From: Rhodothermales bacterium
Lineage (GTDB): Bacteria > Bacteroidota > Rhodothermia > Rhodothermales > JAHQVL01
Direction: 5' to 3'
Assembly: GCA_041391505.1 (NCBI GenBank)
Contig: JAWKNW010000027.1
Span: 13,846-77,845, forward strand
DNA length: 64,000 bases
Shown: positions 1 to 8,540 of the stretch, piece by piece
How positions within the stretch are numbered: position 1 is the stretch's first letter
Layout of the letters: the number at the start of each line of letters is the position of its first letter
The notes under the pieces: model-generated
What the model saw: only the letters and a program-made list of their open reading frames with translations
What the model was told of the DNA's origin: nothing
Database searches by the model: none
Translations under genes and position numbers: made by a program

Positions 1-2397
1 TCGGCCCTCGAGGAGATATCCCGCTTCCCGATCCGCGAACAGCACCAGTTCTCGTACCGGCAGAACTTCAGCCTCCAGTACAACCCGTTCAGCTTCCTCA
101 ACCTGAGTTTCGACACCGACACGAACCAGAGCCTGAACGTGCTCGGCGTGGACACCCTCTACACGGTGGTCGACCTCAACCGGGACACGCTCTACCAGAA
201 CCTCCGCATCGACGACGCGATCGCCAACCCCGATTACGGGATCTCGGAAGGTGACATCGGGGTGACGGCGTTCGAAATCCCCGAACTCAGCATCGTCTCC
301 GCGCGGAGCGCCCTGTCGGGTCTGATCCAGAAGGATGACGGCCTGCGGCCGGAGCAGCATAACCAGCGGTTCAACGCCACTTTCCAGCCGAATTTCAGCA
401 AATCGAAGGCCTTCAGCTGGGTGAACGTGCAGCCGCTCACGTACCAGGTCACCTACGGATGGCAAAACGCCGCCGCCGGCCGGCTGACGGGCGCCAGCGT
501 CCGCAACCAGGTCAGCATCCGGGGGGGCCTCACGCTGCGGCCCGTCGAGCTCTGGCGCAAGATCCCCGGGTACAAGACGCTCGAGGACCAGCAGCGCAAG
601 GCCGAAACCGCGGCGCAGCAGAAACGCCGCGACCGCGATCAGGCCCGGGCAAAGCGGAAGGAGGATCGCAAGAAAAAGCGGGAGGAGATCAAGAAGCAGC
701 GCGAGGAGGAGAAGAAGCGCAAGGAGGAAGAGGAGGCGCGCCGCAAGCTCGCCGAGGAGCAGGGCATACCCTTCGAGGAAGAGGTCGCGCCGGCGGACAC
801 CAGCATCGTCCCCGTCCCGGCCGATACCAGCCTCGTCAATCCTCCGGAAGACCTGGATGAAGACGTGCCGCTCCAGCGTCCGGGACAGCCCGCGGCGCAG
901 CCGGCGGCCGCGCCGGCGGATACCACCGGCCTCGCCGAAGAGGCCGAGGAAAAGGTGCGCCGGATTCATGTGCGCGTGCCGAGCCCGCTCCCGCTGCTGC
1001 GGCGGACTGTCCTGGCGATAACCGGAATCCGCGACCTGAGCTTTACCTACACGTCGTCGAACAACGCCAGTTCGAGCAATGTGGGCGTTCCGGAGCGTAA
1101 CTCGCAGGGCGAAATCACCGGCGTCGGGGTCAACTACAGCCTCTTCGACGCCCTGCTCCGTGGCAACGGCCCCTCGATGCGTTATCGGTTCGGCCTGGAC
1201 AATCGCATCCCGCTCACGAGCCGCATCGTCGAGAGCAACCTGCAGGTGACGGACGTGCTGTCCAACACCAACCGGCTTCAGGGGCAGACGACCCTCAACC
1301 CGAGCTCGGCGATGACGATTAACCTGACCTGGAGCGTCGACTGGGGAACGAACGAAAACGCCACGTTCCGCCCGCTGAGCATCGACCAGATCGAGGAGAC
1401 GCTGACCGAGCGCGGCAACAACAAGGCGTCCGTCTGGTCGTTCGGCGCCAACTACCTCGACTTTTTCGCGAGCCAACTCAACACGTTCATCGACGACGCC
1501 GACCGGGCCGCAAACCCCGCGATCGTCGGCGACGCCAACAACGACGGCCGCGTGCTGCTGACCAACGAGACGATGGTGTCGGACTTCCTGGGCGCGTACC
1601 TCCGGGGGAGCGGCACCATCGACCGGCTCAACCTGCTTCCCTTTCCCATGCCCGGCTGGCGGATCAACTACACGGGGCTGTCCAACTGGCCGATCTTCCA
1701 GTTTATCGCCCAGAGCGCCACGCTGCGCCACAGCTACAGCGCGGATTACAGCACCGACTATCGCTCCAACGTGTTCGCCGCCGGCAGCGACTCGTCATCG
1801 TTCGTCATCGCCGGCCGGCAGATTCGCTTTCCGATCCCGGAAGTCGAAGCCGGCGCCGTCCGCATCAACGAACGGTACCAGCCGCTGGTCGGGCTCGACC
1901 TGGCGTTCAAGAACCAGATGCAGGCGAACATCGCCTGGAACGCCAGCAACACCTATTCGCTGAGCACCACGAGCTATCTCGTCAACGAAAGCAAGACCAA
2001 CGAGATCACGCTCACCGCCAGCTACCAGAAGCGCGGCCTCAAGCTGCCCTTCATCAAGAAGAAACTGGACAACCGGATGAGCCTCAGCCTGACGCTCGCC
2101 CGCGCCGTCATCGACGACCAGCGCCTCGCCCTGCGCGAAGCGCTCGTGAGCGCCATCGAAGCCTACGACACCGGACAGGACTTCCCGCTGCAGCAGGCGC
2201 TGGAGGGTGACTTCAAGGTGCCGATCACCGGCTCCACGCGGCTCACCGTCGCCCCGACCATTTCGTACCAGTTCAGCAACCGCGTATCCGGCGACTTCCG
2301 CCTCCGGTTCGAGAAATTCGACAGCGTCGACAGCCGCATCCCGTCGTCCACCACCACCCAGGGCACGTTTAACATCCGGGTGAGTATTCAGAACTGA
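1..2397 (+). CDS. sprA: SprA, T9SS outer-membrane translocon (C-terminal part, truncated by window edge)
   Basis: The frame is open from base 1 and stops with TGA at 2397, so about 799 residues of a much larger protein (SprA/Sov is usually over 2,000 aa) are seen. Visible features are alternating beta-barrel strands, a highly charged Lys/Glu/Arg-rich low-complexity insert (bases 590-770), and C-terminal strands containing KLPFIKKKLDNRMSLSL and ending in GTFNIRVSIQN, as in SprA. SprA is the very large outer-membrane beta-barrel through which type IX secretion cargo crosses. Its presence fits the sorting-domain proteins elsewhere in the window. The charged insert lies inside the barrel region and could be a periplasmic or surface loop. 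Family call is from recognition of the C-terminal pattern; lipB follows on the same strand. Confidence 0.82.
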   Translation, partial: SALEEISRFPIREQHQFSYRQNFSLQYNPFSFLNLSFDTDTNQSLNVLGVDTLYTVVDLNRDTLYQNLRIDDAIANPDYGISEGDIGVTAFEIPELSIVSARSALSGLIQKDDGLRPEQHNQRFNATFQPNFSKSKAFSWVNVQPLTYQVTYGWQNAAAGRLTGASVRNQVSIRGGLTLRPVELWRKIPGYKTLEDQQRKAETAAQQKRRDRDQARAKRKEDRKKKREEIKKQREEEKKRKEEEEARRKLAEEQGIPFEEEVAPADTSIVPVPADTSLVNPPEDLDEDVPLQRPGQPAAQPAAAPADTTGLAEEAEEKVRRIHVRVPSPLPLLRRTVLAITGIRDLSFTYTSSNNASSSNVGVPERNSQGEITGVGVNYSLFDALLRGNGPSMRYRFGLDNRIPLTSRIVESNLQVTDVLSNTNRLQGQTTLNPSSAMTINLTWSVDWGTNENATFRPLSIDQIEETLTERGNNKASVWSFGANYLDFFASQLNTFIDDADRAANPAIVGDANNDGRVLLTNETMVSDFLGAYLRGSGTIDRLNLLPFPMPGWRINYTGLSNWPIFQFIAQSATLRHSYSADYSTDYRSNVFAAGSDSSSFVIAGRQIRFPIPEVEAGAVRINERYQPLVGLDLAFKNQMQANIAWNASNTYSLSTTSYLVNESKTNEITLTASYQKRGLKLPFIKKKLDNRMSLSLTLARAVIDDQRLALREALVSAIEAYDTGQDFPLQQALEGDFKVPITGSTRLTVAPTISYQFSNRVSGDFRLRFEKFDSVDSRIPSSTTTQGTFNIRVSIQN

Positions 2398-2401
2398 TCG
2401 G

Positions 2402-2504
2402 GGTTCAAGGATCGAGGCGCGAGGTTTAAGGCCTCGGCCGACGGCGGTACGACCTGCCGGCTCTTCGAATGCCGCATTGAACCTTGCCCCTTGAACTTCG
2501 AACC
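2402..2504. repeat. Degenerate heptad inverted repeat between sprA and lipB
   Basis: The left arm reads GGTTCAA GGATCGA GGCGCGA GGTTTAA (2402-2429). The right arm reads TTGAACC TTGCCCC TTGAACT TCGAACC (2477-2504). Both have a strict 7-nt period and are imperfect reverse complements. The repeat fills almost the whole gap from the sprA stop to the lipB ATG. It belongs with the repeats at 9608, 14761 and 50054. Confidence 0.75.
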
Positions 2505-2511
2505 GTACCCA

Positions 2512-3288
2512 ATGCCCGAACACGTCATCGTTTGCCGGCTCGGGCGCGTGCCTTACGCGCCGGCCTGGGATCTGCAGAAGCGGCTCCAGGCGGTTCTGGT
2601 GGCGGCGAAGCGCGCCGAGCCGGCGCGGCGCATCCCGCATGTGATGCTGGAAGTGGAGCATCCCCCCGTGTTCACGCTGGGCAAAAGCGGCAACCGCGAT
2701 CATCTGCTGGCGAGCGAGACGGAGCTGGAGGAGCGCGGCGCGACGTTTTACCACATCGATCGCGGCGGCGATATCACCTTTCATGGCCCCGGCCAATTCG
2801 TCGGCTATCCCATTCTGGATCTCGACCGGTTTTCGCCCGACATCCATCTGTATCTGCGCAATCTGGAGGAAGCCATCATCCGGACGTGCGCCGACTTCGG
2901 GGTCGTTTGCGACCGGGTGCCGGGCCGGACGGGCGTTTGGCTGCCGGCGGATGCGCGGGCCGGCGAACGCAAGATCTGCGCGATGGGCATCCGGTGCAGT
3001 CGCTGGGTGACCATGCACGGCTTCGCGCTCAACATGAACACCGACCTGTCCTTCTTCTCCCACATCGTGCCGTGCGGCATCGTCAACCGGGACGTGACGT
3101 CGCTGGCGTGGGAAACCGGGGCAGCGGTCGACGAGACGGCCGTCGCTTCCGCCGTTGAGGCCCATCTCTTCAACCTGCTCGGAGCGACGATCGAAGTGCA
3201 CAGCGAAGCCGCGGCGATCGACGCGTTGACCGATTTCCTGGGTACGGAGCTTCCGGAGCCCCTCGCCGAGGCGCTCCATTCACGGTAA
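2512..3288 (+). CDS. lipB: Lipoyl(octanoyl) transferase LipB
   Basis: 258-residue cytoplasmic enzyme that moves octanoyl from octanoyl-ACP to the lipoyl domains of 2-oxoacid dehydrogenases and GcvH, the first step of endogenous lipoate synthesis. The family signature RGGDITFHGPGQ is at about residue 84, the conserved Lys in KICAMGI at about 154 and the acyl-accepting Cys in VPCGI at about 188. Length matches the family. ATG at 2512 (MPEHVIV) is preferred over the in-frame TTG at 2491, because that TTG lies inside the heptad repeat and would add seven unconserved residues. No LipA is seen in the window. Confidence 0.93.
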   Translation: MPEHVIVCRLGRVPYAPAWDLQKRLQAVLVAAKRAEPARRIPHVMLEVEHPPVFTLGKSGNRDHLLASETELEERGATFYHIDRGGDITFHGPGQFVGYPILDLDRFSPDIHLYLRNLEEAIIRTCADFGVVCDRVPGRTGVWLPADARAGERKICAMGIRCSRWVTMHGFALNMNTDLSFFSHIVPCGIVNRDVTSLAWETGAAVDETAVASAVEAHLFNLLGATIEVHSEAAAIDALTDFLGTELPEPLAEALHSR

Positions 3289-3440
3289 TTCTACCCCCGC
3301 CGGCGGGAACCTTCGCCTCTCGTAAGAGGTCACTCGCCTCTACGATGTGCGCTCGGATAGGCGGAGGCGATCATCGAGTCCCTTTGTCCCTTCCAATCCG
3401 CGTATCTCATCCCAGCATTTACCTTTTGCAGGTAAACACC

Positions 3441-3797
3441 ATGGCTTTCAACCTGAAGCAATTCGTTCTGCGCTTGATCACGGAATCCCTCTTCTACGAC
3501 GAAGAGTACGGTGCTTTGGGCAACCTCAGCCTGATCGATCCCAAGACCAACCGCGAGGCCTTCATCGCCTCCTACGTACCTGAGGACGGTTCTTTTTCGA
3601 TCGAGGAGGCCGTGAAATGGGAAGACATCGACCCATCGAAAGACGATGAAATCGGCTACGCCCTGGCCGTAGACAGCAAGGAGTTCGCGACGTACGACTC
3701 GGGCGACGAGGTCGCCGGCGCGCTCCTGCAGCTGGCCGAAGAACGGGGCCTGTTGCCGAGCGTCACGCTGCTGTTCGAGGAGGACGAGGTCGTCTGA
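3441..3797 (+). CDS. Small acidic protein of unknown function
   Basis: 118 residues from ATG 3441 (MAFNLKQFVLRLI). Upstream in-frame codons would add an unlikely leader, and AGGT lies about 9 nt upstream. The protein is strongly acidic, with runs such as DPSKDDEIGY and a C-terminal FEEDEVV. It has no signal peptide or membrane segment, so it is probably cytoplasmic and alpha/beta. I do not recognise the family. It sits alone between lipB (same strand) and a convergent membrane protein 13 bp away. Confidence 0.65.
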   Translation: MAFNLKQFVLRLITESLFYDEEYGALGNLSLIDPKTNREAFIASYVPEDGSFSIEEAVKWEDIDPSKDDEIGYALAVDSKEFATYDSGDEVAGALLQLAEERGLLPSVTLLFEEDEVV

Positions 3798-3810
3798 CCC
3801 GTCCGTCGCC

Positions 3811-4197
3811 TCACTTCCGCCAGAGCGTAACCGCGAGCGTCACCCAGCCGGCCATGAAGGCCACGCCTCCAAAGGGCGTGATGATGCCCAGCATGGACCG
3901 GTCGAGGAGCACCAGCGCGAACAGGCTGCCGGAGAACAGGAGCATCCCCAGGAGGAAAAGCCGCGCGGCCCACAGGAGGCCGGCGGACGCCCCGTCACGC
4001 AGCATCCACCCGACCGCGATCAGGGCCAGGGCGTGATACATGAGGTACCGCGCGGCCGTCTCGAAGGTCGCGAGCCGGGCTGCCGTCACCACATCGCCCA
4101 GCGCGTGCGCGCCGAATGCGCCCGCCGCGACGGCCAGACCTGCCAGTACAGCACCTGTCGCAGCCACGCGATAACCTTGAGCATTCGGGGTGTTCAT
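3811..4197 (-). CDS. DUF423 family inner-membrane protein
   Basis: 128 residues with about four hydrophobic segments. The DUF423 pattern is clear: an N-terminal AGAFGAHAL motif, then ETAARYLMYHALAL, LFSGSLFALVLL and ITPFGGVAFMAGW near the C-terminus. Members (for example E. coli YgdD) are small polytopic inner-membrane proteins without an established biochemical role. Length is normal for the family. It is convergent with the small acidic protein and on the same strand as the T9SS cargo gene upstream of it. Confidence 0.9.
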   Translation of the reverse strand: MNTPNAQGYRVAATGAVLAGLAVAAGAFGAHALGDVVTAARLATFETAARYLMYHALALIAVGWMLRDGASAGLLWAARLFLLGMLLFSGSLFALVLLDRSMLGIITPFGGVAFMAGWVTLAVTLWRK

Positions 4198-4266
4198 TTC
4201 GGGAGCCGGTTGATTGCAGAACCTGTCACGCCATCAACGGCCCGAACGGGCCTGCGGATCCGCGGC

Positions 4267-5091
4267 TCAACGCAGCACGAGGAGCGGCTTGCTGACCTTG
4301 CGGGTCGGCGTGCTCAATTCGTAGAAGTATACGCCTGAAGGCAGCCCGTCGGGCGTCAGCACATGCTGGTGAGGCCCGGCCGCCGGCGTGCCCAGCGACT
4401 CCTGATGCACGCGCCGGCCCTGCGCGTCGTAGAGCGCGAGGGTAAGCGGTTCGGGGCGTTCGACGGAGAAGGCGATCGTTGTCGACGAGACTGCGGGGTT
4501 GGGATAGGCCGAATCCAGCGCGAAGGCAGGAAGCGGGTCAACGTCCTCGATGCCGACGCGAACCGGCACCGTCGTGCTGGTCGTGTACACCCGGTCGCCG
4601 AAACGCGTGCCGCTGCCGTTGGAGGCGATGCCGGCCGCATAGATGATGATGTCTCCGGGGCTGGTATCCGGCGCCACCCATTTGAGCGTCCACGACCCCG
4701 AATCGGTGCTCTCGAGCACCTTGCTGTGGGTCACGTAGTCGCCGATGGCGTCCGAGAATTTGGTATTGGGGGCGAGGAGGAGCCGGCCCGTGTTGCCGAA
4801 GTTGCTCGCCTTCTTGACGGTGACCTGAAAGCCGAAGACACTGCGCCCCGTCTCGGCGACCGTCACGGTGAGGTTGAGCGTGTCACCCGGTTCAAAACGA
4901 TCCGGCGTCGTTACCGTAACGGAGCCGGGGCCTGAATTGGGGGTGCCATCGTCGTGACAGCCGCTGGTGGCGCAGGTGTCGTTCCCGGGGGCGCCGGTCC
5001 GCCGGGCCTCGGCGCCGTCCTTCTCCGTATGGGCGATGATCGGGAAAAAAAGAATGGCGATAACGAGGGGCGCTAAAGCAAGTCGTTTCAT
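4267..5091 (-). CDS. Secreted choice-of-anchor V domain protein with T9SS sorting domain
   Basis: 274 residues from ATG at 5091 (MKRLALAPLVIAILFF), which opens a clear Sec signal peptide; the longer in-frame start adds an unlikely leader. The mature N-terminus carries GAPGNDTCATSGCHD, the Cys-containing signature of choice-of-anchor V proteins, followed by a beta-sandwich. The C-terminus is a type A T9SS sorting domain (DSAYPNPAVSSTTIAFSV ... GLPSGVYFYEL). This predicts export by Sec, then by the SprA translocon, with attachment or release at the surface. The ligand is unknown. The CxxxxCH motif might bind metal or haem, but that is only inference. Confidence 0.85.
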   Translation of the reverse strand: MKRLALAPLVIAILFFPIIAHTEKDGAEARRTGAPGNDTCATSGCHDDGTPNSGPGSVTVTTPDRFEPGDTLNLTVTVAETGRSVFGFQVTVKKASNFGNTGRLLLAPNTKFSDAIGDYVTHSKVLESTDSGSWTLKWVAPDTSPGDIIIYAAGIASNGSGTRFGDRVYTTSTTVPVRVGIEDVDPLPAFALDSAYPNPAVSSTTIAFSVERPEPLTLALYDAQGRRVHQESLGTPAAGPHQHVLTPDGLPSGVYFYELSTPTRKVSKPLLVLR

Positions 5092-5217
5092 GATGTCGGT
5101 ATGGCTTGGGGGGCCTCGGGCGATGGGTAGGTCCTCGCCGGGAAGGGCGGATGCGAGGATGGAGGGATGCCCCAACCGATTACAAAAGCCATACCATCTG
5201 CCGGCCCCGCCGGCCGA

Positions 5218-5685
5218 TCACGACGCCGCCTGTGCGATCTCTTCGAGCAAGGCGATCTTGACGCCTTCCACGGCATCGTCGGCGACCTTCTCCATCGGCG
5301 CGTCGCCCCAGAGGCGCTCGAGGTCGTAGAAGGACCGCTTCTCGGGCGAGAAGACGTGCACGACCAGGTCGACATAATCGAGCAACACCCACTGCAAGCC
5401 GGCGTAGCCCTCCACGTGCCACGGGCGTTCCTCCGTCTGCTCCTTCACGCTCTCGCGCACGGCATCGACGATGGCCTTGATCTGCAGATCCGACGTCCCG
5501 GTGCACAGCACGAACAGATCGGCGACGCCGCTGACGGACCGCATGTCCATGATGACGACGTCCTCCCCCTTTTTCGAGAGGATCGCCTCGACGGCGATGG
5601 CGGCGAGTTGATGGACCGGTGCGGGCGTCCGGCGTTTCTTTTCCGGCGTTCGTTTCGGGATCAGTTCGGTCTTTTTAGAAGGCAT
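5218..5685 (-). CDS. rsfS: Ribosome silencing factor RsfS
   Basis: 155 residues. The family core is clear: DVVIMDMRSVSGVADLFVLC, then GTSDLQIKAIVDAVRE, WVLLDYVDLVVHVFSPEKR and FYDLERLWGDAP. RsfS binds ribosomal protein uL14 on the 50S subunit and blocks subunit joining during starvation. A Lys/Arg-rich N-terminal tail of about 22 residues precedes the core. The gene lies 8 bp downstream of the LytR_C protein on the same strand and is probably co-transcribed with it, an arrangement seen in other Bacteroidota. Confidence 0.93.
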   Translation of the reverse strand: MPSKKTELIPKRTPEKKRRTPAPVHQLAAIAVEAILSKKGEDVVIMDMRSVSGVADLFVLCTGTSDLQIKAIVDAVRESVKEQTEERPWHVEGYAGLQWVLLDYVDLVVHVFSPEKRSFYDLERLWGDAPMEKVADDAVEGVKIALLEEIAQAAS

Positions 5686-5693
5686 ACGGAGTC

Positions 5694-6209
5694 TTACTCT
5701 TGAAAAGGCTTGAGCGTGGCGTAATCACGGCCTATGATCACGGTGGCATCGAGGTATTCCTGGGGCTTGATATCCTGAAGCACCCGCTCTTCGGAAATCC
5801 CGATGGCGTTGGCAAGTTTTTTGGCGGCGTCGAGGTCGCCGACCCGATCGTAGACGATCGAATATTCCTGATCGAATGGCGGCAAATCGCCCACTTCGAC
5901 CACATCGAACCCGCGATGCCGCAAAAAGCTCGTCATGGTGGAAGCCAGGCCGGCCACGCCGCACCCGTTGCGGACTTCGATCTGGAGCACCGGCCCGACC
6001 AGATGGCCCGGATTTTCTTCGCGGATCGGATCGGCGGCGGGGAAGATGATCCGGGTGACCAGCGCGTAGACCAGGATCAGCGCGGCTCCGCCGAGGACGA
6101 CGAGCGAGACGTTGAGCGCGCCCTGAGGGGCTTTGGCGGGGGGTGTAGCTTGATCGGCCATCACACGTTGCGTCCGTACCGGATCTTCCATCAACAAAAC
6201 GCGGCACAT
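5694..6209 (-). CDS. LytR C-terminal (LytR_C) domain membrane protein
   Basis: Up to 171 residues. One membrane segment (about residues 35-52, LVVLGGAALILVYALV) is followed by a LytR_C-type domain with VLQIEVRNGCGVAGLAS, FLRHRGFDVVEVGD and DATVIIGRDY. The domain should lie in the periplasm. LytR_C domains accompany LCP cell-wall enzymes in Gram-positives, but in Bacteroidota they occur alone upstream of rsfS, as here, and their role is unclear. The start is uncertain: ATGs at 6209, 6191 and 6161 are all possible and none has a good ribosome site. Confidence 0.85.
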   Translation of the reverse strand: MCRVLLMEDPVRTQRVMADQATPPAKAPQGALNVSLVVLGGAALILVYALVTRIIFPAADPIREENPGHLVGPVLQIEVRNGCGVAGLASTMTSFLRHRGFDVVEVGDLPPFDQEYSIVYDRVGDLDAAKKLANAIGISEERVLQDIKPQEYLDATVIIGRDYATLKPFQE

Positions 6210-6268
6210 CCGTCGCCGGATATGCCGCGCCTTACTCGACTATTCGTTCCAGCATCAACTACGGGCAT

Positions 6269-6829
6269 TTAGCGCGCGGAATCGTTCCAGAAGAGATCGT
6301 TCGTTCCGCGGTAGAAGCCCATCTGGCTTCGCGATCCGTAGCCGTAGGGGTTGTAGTAGCCGTATGGGCTGGCGTACGATCCGTACGGGCTCTGGCGGAA
6401 GGAAAGGTGCAGCTGCACGTTTTCCGACGGGCGGTACGCGACTTCCGCATTACGCAGGAAGACGCGGGCGTCGCCGTTCTGGCCGCCGGCGAAGTTGCTG
6501 CTGTTCAGGTTGCCGGCGTTCGGCGAGTAGGCCACGCTCACATCGACGCGAGCGGCCAGCTTCTGGCTGAACTGCCACATCATGCTGTTCGTGAACATGC
6601 CCATCGACGTCGTCTGGCCGCCGAAGGAGCCGGCGGAGAACTCGGCCGACTGGCTCATGCGGAAATGGGACTTGTCGAACAGCTGGTTCAACGCAAAGCC
6701 CGATTTGTGCGTGTCGTACAGGCTCGCGGGCGCGCGCTTGTCGAGTGCGGTCTCACGTAACTGCGCTTGAGCCGGCGCCGCGAAGCCCAGCAAAACAATG
6801 AAGCAGGCAAGAAATAACGTGTTCCGCAT
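6269..6829 (-). CDS. Small exported protein with Tyr/Gly/Pro-rich tail
   Basis: 186 residues. A signal peptide (MRNTLFLACFIVLLGFAAPAQAQ) is followed by an amphipathic beta-rich body (RMSQSAEFSAGSFGGQTTSM, AARVDVSVAYSP, NAEVAYRPSENVQLHLSFRQ). The C-terminal stretch is rich in Tyr, Gly and Pro (YGSYASPYGYYNPYGYG). It is probably periplasmic or an outer-membrane protein of a few strands. I do not recognise the family. It lies 59 bp upstream of the LytR_C gene on the same strand and is divergent from tsaD. Confidence 0.8.
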   Translation of the reverse strand: MRNTLFLACFIVLLGFAAPAQAQLRETALDKRAPASLYDTHKSGFALNQLFDKSHFRMSQSAEFSAGSFGGQTTSMGMFTNSMMWQFSQKLAARVDVSVAYSPNAGNLNSSNFAGGQNGDARVFLRNAEVAYRPSENVQLHLSFRQSPYGSYASPYGYYNPYGYGSRSQMGFYRGTNDLFWNDSAR

Positions 6830-6914
6830 AACGGCCGTGGGCTAAACGTGGATTCGTGGTGAAGCGTAGTATACGCTCGCCGTCCATCGATTTCAACTAC
6901 CGCACAGGGCAGCT

Positions 6915-6945
6915 TTTGTTCTCCATCGACGGTTCGCGAATTTTG
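6915..6945 (+). promoter_or_regulatory. Candidate Bacteroidota-type promoter for tsaD
   Basis: TTTG at 6915-6918 and GAATTTTG at 6938-6945 are separated by 19 nt. This fits the Bacteroidetes pattern (-33 TTTG, 19-21 nt, -7 TAnnTTTG) with one mismatch at the first -7 base. It lies in the 247-bp divergent gap between the small exported protein (6829, minus) and tsaD (7077). Nothing else distinctive is seen in that gap. Confidence 0.35.
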
Positions 6946-7076
6946 GGCGAGATTGCACCCATCTCTTCACAATCGGTAGTTTCGCAGAGCATATTAAACC
7001 GGGATCCCGTTCGCGGGACGCGGGTCTCTGTGCCTTACTACCCTGTACCTGGAACGTACGCGTACCCTCTTTTCGT

Positions 7077-8090
7077 ATGCCGGCTGAGCCTTTAATTCTG
7101 GGAATCGAAAGCTCCTGCGACGATACCGCCGCCGCCGTGGCGCGGGGTCCCGCGCTGTTGAGCAGCGTCATCTCGTCCCAATGGATCCATACCCAGTATG
7201 GCGGCGTCGTGCCCGAGCTGGCGTCGCGGGCGCATCAGCGCCTCATCGTGCCGATCGTGGAGACGGCGCTGCGGGATGCCGGCGTGACGCAGACCGACCT
7301 CGACGCCGTCGCGGTCACCTACGGCCCGGGCCTCGCCGGCTCGCTCCTCGTCGGTCTCAGCTTCGCCAAGGCCCTGGCGCTGGCGCTCGATATCCCCCTC
7401 ATCGGCGTGAATCACCTCGAAGGCCACATCTATTCGGCGCGCATCGAAGCTCCGCATCCCCCGTTTCCGTACCTGTGCCTCATCGTTTCCGGCGGGCACA
7501 CGCAGCTGGTGGTGGTAGAGGACGGCTTCACGCACCGGCTCCTGGGCAAGACGCGCGACGACGCGGCCGGCGAAGCGTTCGACAAGGTCGCCAAGCTGCT
7601 CGGTCTCGGCTATCCCGGCGGGCCGGAAATCGATCGGCGGGCGCGCGAAGGCGATCCGCGTTTCCATGCCTTCCCCCGGCCCCGCCTCGGTCCGTACGAG
7701 TTTTCCTTCAGTGGCCTGAAAACGTCGGTCTTGTATTTCCTCAATGCGTTCGCCCCCGAGGAGCGCCGGCTTTTCCTCGAGGAGCACATGGCGGATCTGT
7801 GCGCCTCGTTTCAACAGGCGATCATCGACGTGCTGATCGCGGCGCTCCGCGACGCGGTGGCGGAAACGGGTATCCGGCATGCCGCGATCGTCGGCGGCGT
7901 CTCTGCCAACAGTGCGCTCCGGGCCGCCGCCGCCGAGGCCGCTGCAGGGGACGGATTTTCGCTGTACATTCCCCCTCTCGCTTACTGTATGGACAATGCC
8001 GCGATGATCGCGATCACGGGGTATTACAAACATCGAGCGGGGCGGCACAGCCCCCTCACGCTGACCGCCGCGCCCGATATGGCCGTATGA
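7077..8090 (+). CDS. tsaD: tRNA N6-adenosine threonylcarbamoyltransferase TsaD
   Basis: 337 residues, the usual bacterial length. Family motifs are complete: GIESSCDDTAAAV near the N-terminus, the metal-binding HLEGH (His113 and His117), VSGGHTQLV, and the C-terminal glycine-rich VGGVSANSALR and YCMDNAAMIA. TsaD transfers the threonylcarbamoyl group to A37 of ANN-decoding tRNAs, working with TsaB, TsaC and TsaE, which are not in this window. ATG 7077 gives the standard N-terminus. It is followed on the same strand by a chorismate mutase and mltG. Confidence 0.96.
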   Translation: MPAEPLILGIESSCDDTAAAVARGPALLSSVISSQWIHTQYGGVVPELASRAHQRLIVPIVETALRDAGVTQTDLDAVAVTYGPGLAGSLLVGLSFAKALALALDIPLIGVNHLEGHIYSARIEAPHPPFPYLCLIVSGGHTQLVVVEDGFTHRLLGKTRDDAAGEAFDKVAKLLGLGYPGGPEIDRRAREGDPRFHAFPRPRLGPYEFSFSGLKTSVLYFLNAFAPEERRLFLEEHMADLCASFQQAIIDVLIAALRDAVAETGIRHAAIVGGVSANSALRAAAAEAAAGDGFSLYIPPLAYCMDNAAMIAITGYYKHRAGRHSPLTLTAAPDMAV

Positions 8091-8171
8091 ACGCCAGCCG
8101 GCCTCCTGCGTGCGGCGCTTCTCCGGCGCCCCCGCGCGAAAACCGACGCCTTCTTGAACCCGCAGAAACCC

Positions 8172-8540
8172 ATGCTCATTGAAACGGTGCAAGAGCTACT
8201 GGCCCCGCTGGCCAACGGACGCCCCAGCACCCCGCCGTCGCCGACGATGGACGACATTGGCCCCTGGCGCGAATGCATCGACGCACTGGATCGCGCGATC
8301 ATGCACATGCTCAACGAACGTGTCGTGTGCGCCAACGCCATCGGGCAGATCAAAAAAGTCAATGGCATGGGCGTTTACGATCCTCGCCGTGAGGAGCGTG
8401 TCATCCAGAACGTCCTCGAGCACAACCACGGCCCGCTGACCAACGAAGCGGCCCGCCGGCTGTTCGAGCGAATCATCGACGAGTCGCGTGCCGCCGAGCG
8501 GCACACGTACCAGGCAGACGCTAACGAACCCGAAGAGTGA
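8172..8540 (+). CDS. AroQ-type chorismate mutase
   Basis: 122 residues from ATG 8172; an in-frame TTG at 8154 would add six residues. The body is a type II (AroQ) chorismate mutase three-helix domain: RECIDALDRAIMHMLNERVVCANAIGQIK, then YDPRREERVIQNVLE and a C-terminal FERIIDESRAAE. The Asp-Arg, Arg, Lys and Arg-Glu positions of the active site are present. It should convert chorismate to prephenate in Phe/Tyr synthesis. No prephenate dehydratase or DAHP synthase domain is fused, and the N-terminal 30 residues are Pro/Ser-rich. Its stop overlaps the mltG start (TGATG). Confidence 0.88.
   Translation: MLIETVQELLAPLANGRPSTPPSPTMDDIGPWRECIDALDRAIMHMLNERVVCANAIGQIKKVNGMGVYDPRREERVIQNVLEHNHGPLTNEAARRLFERIIDESRAAERHTYQADANEPEE

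Noticed and set aside
1795..3279. A 494-codon minus-strand open frame opposite sprA and lipB
   Set aside because: It spans the boundary of two well supported genes and gives an Arg/Ala-rich, domain-free translation.
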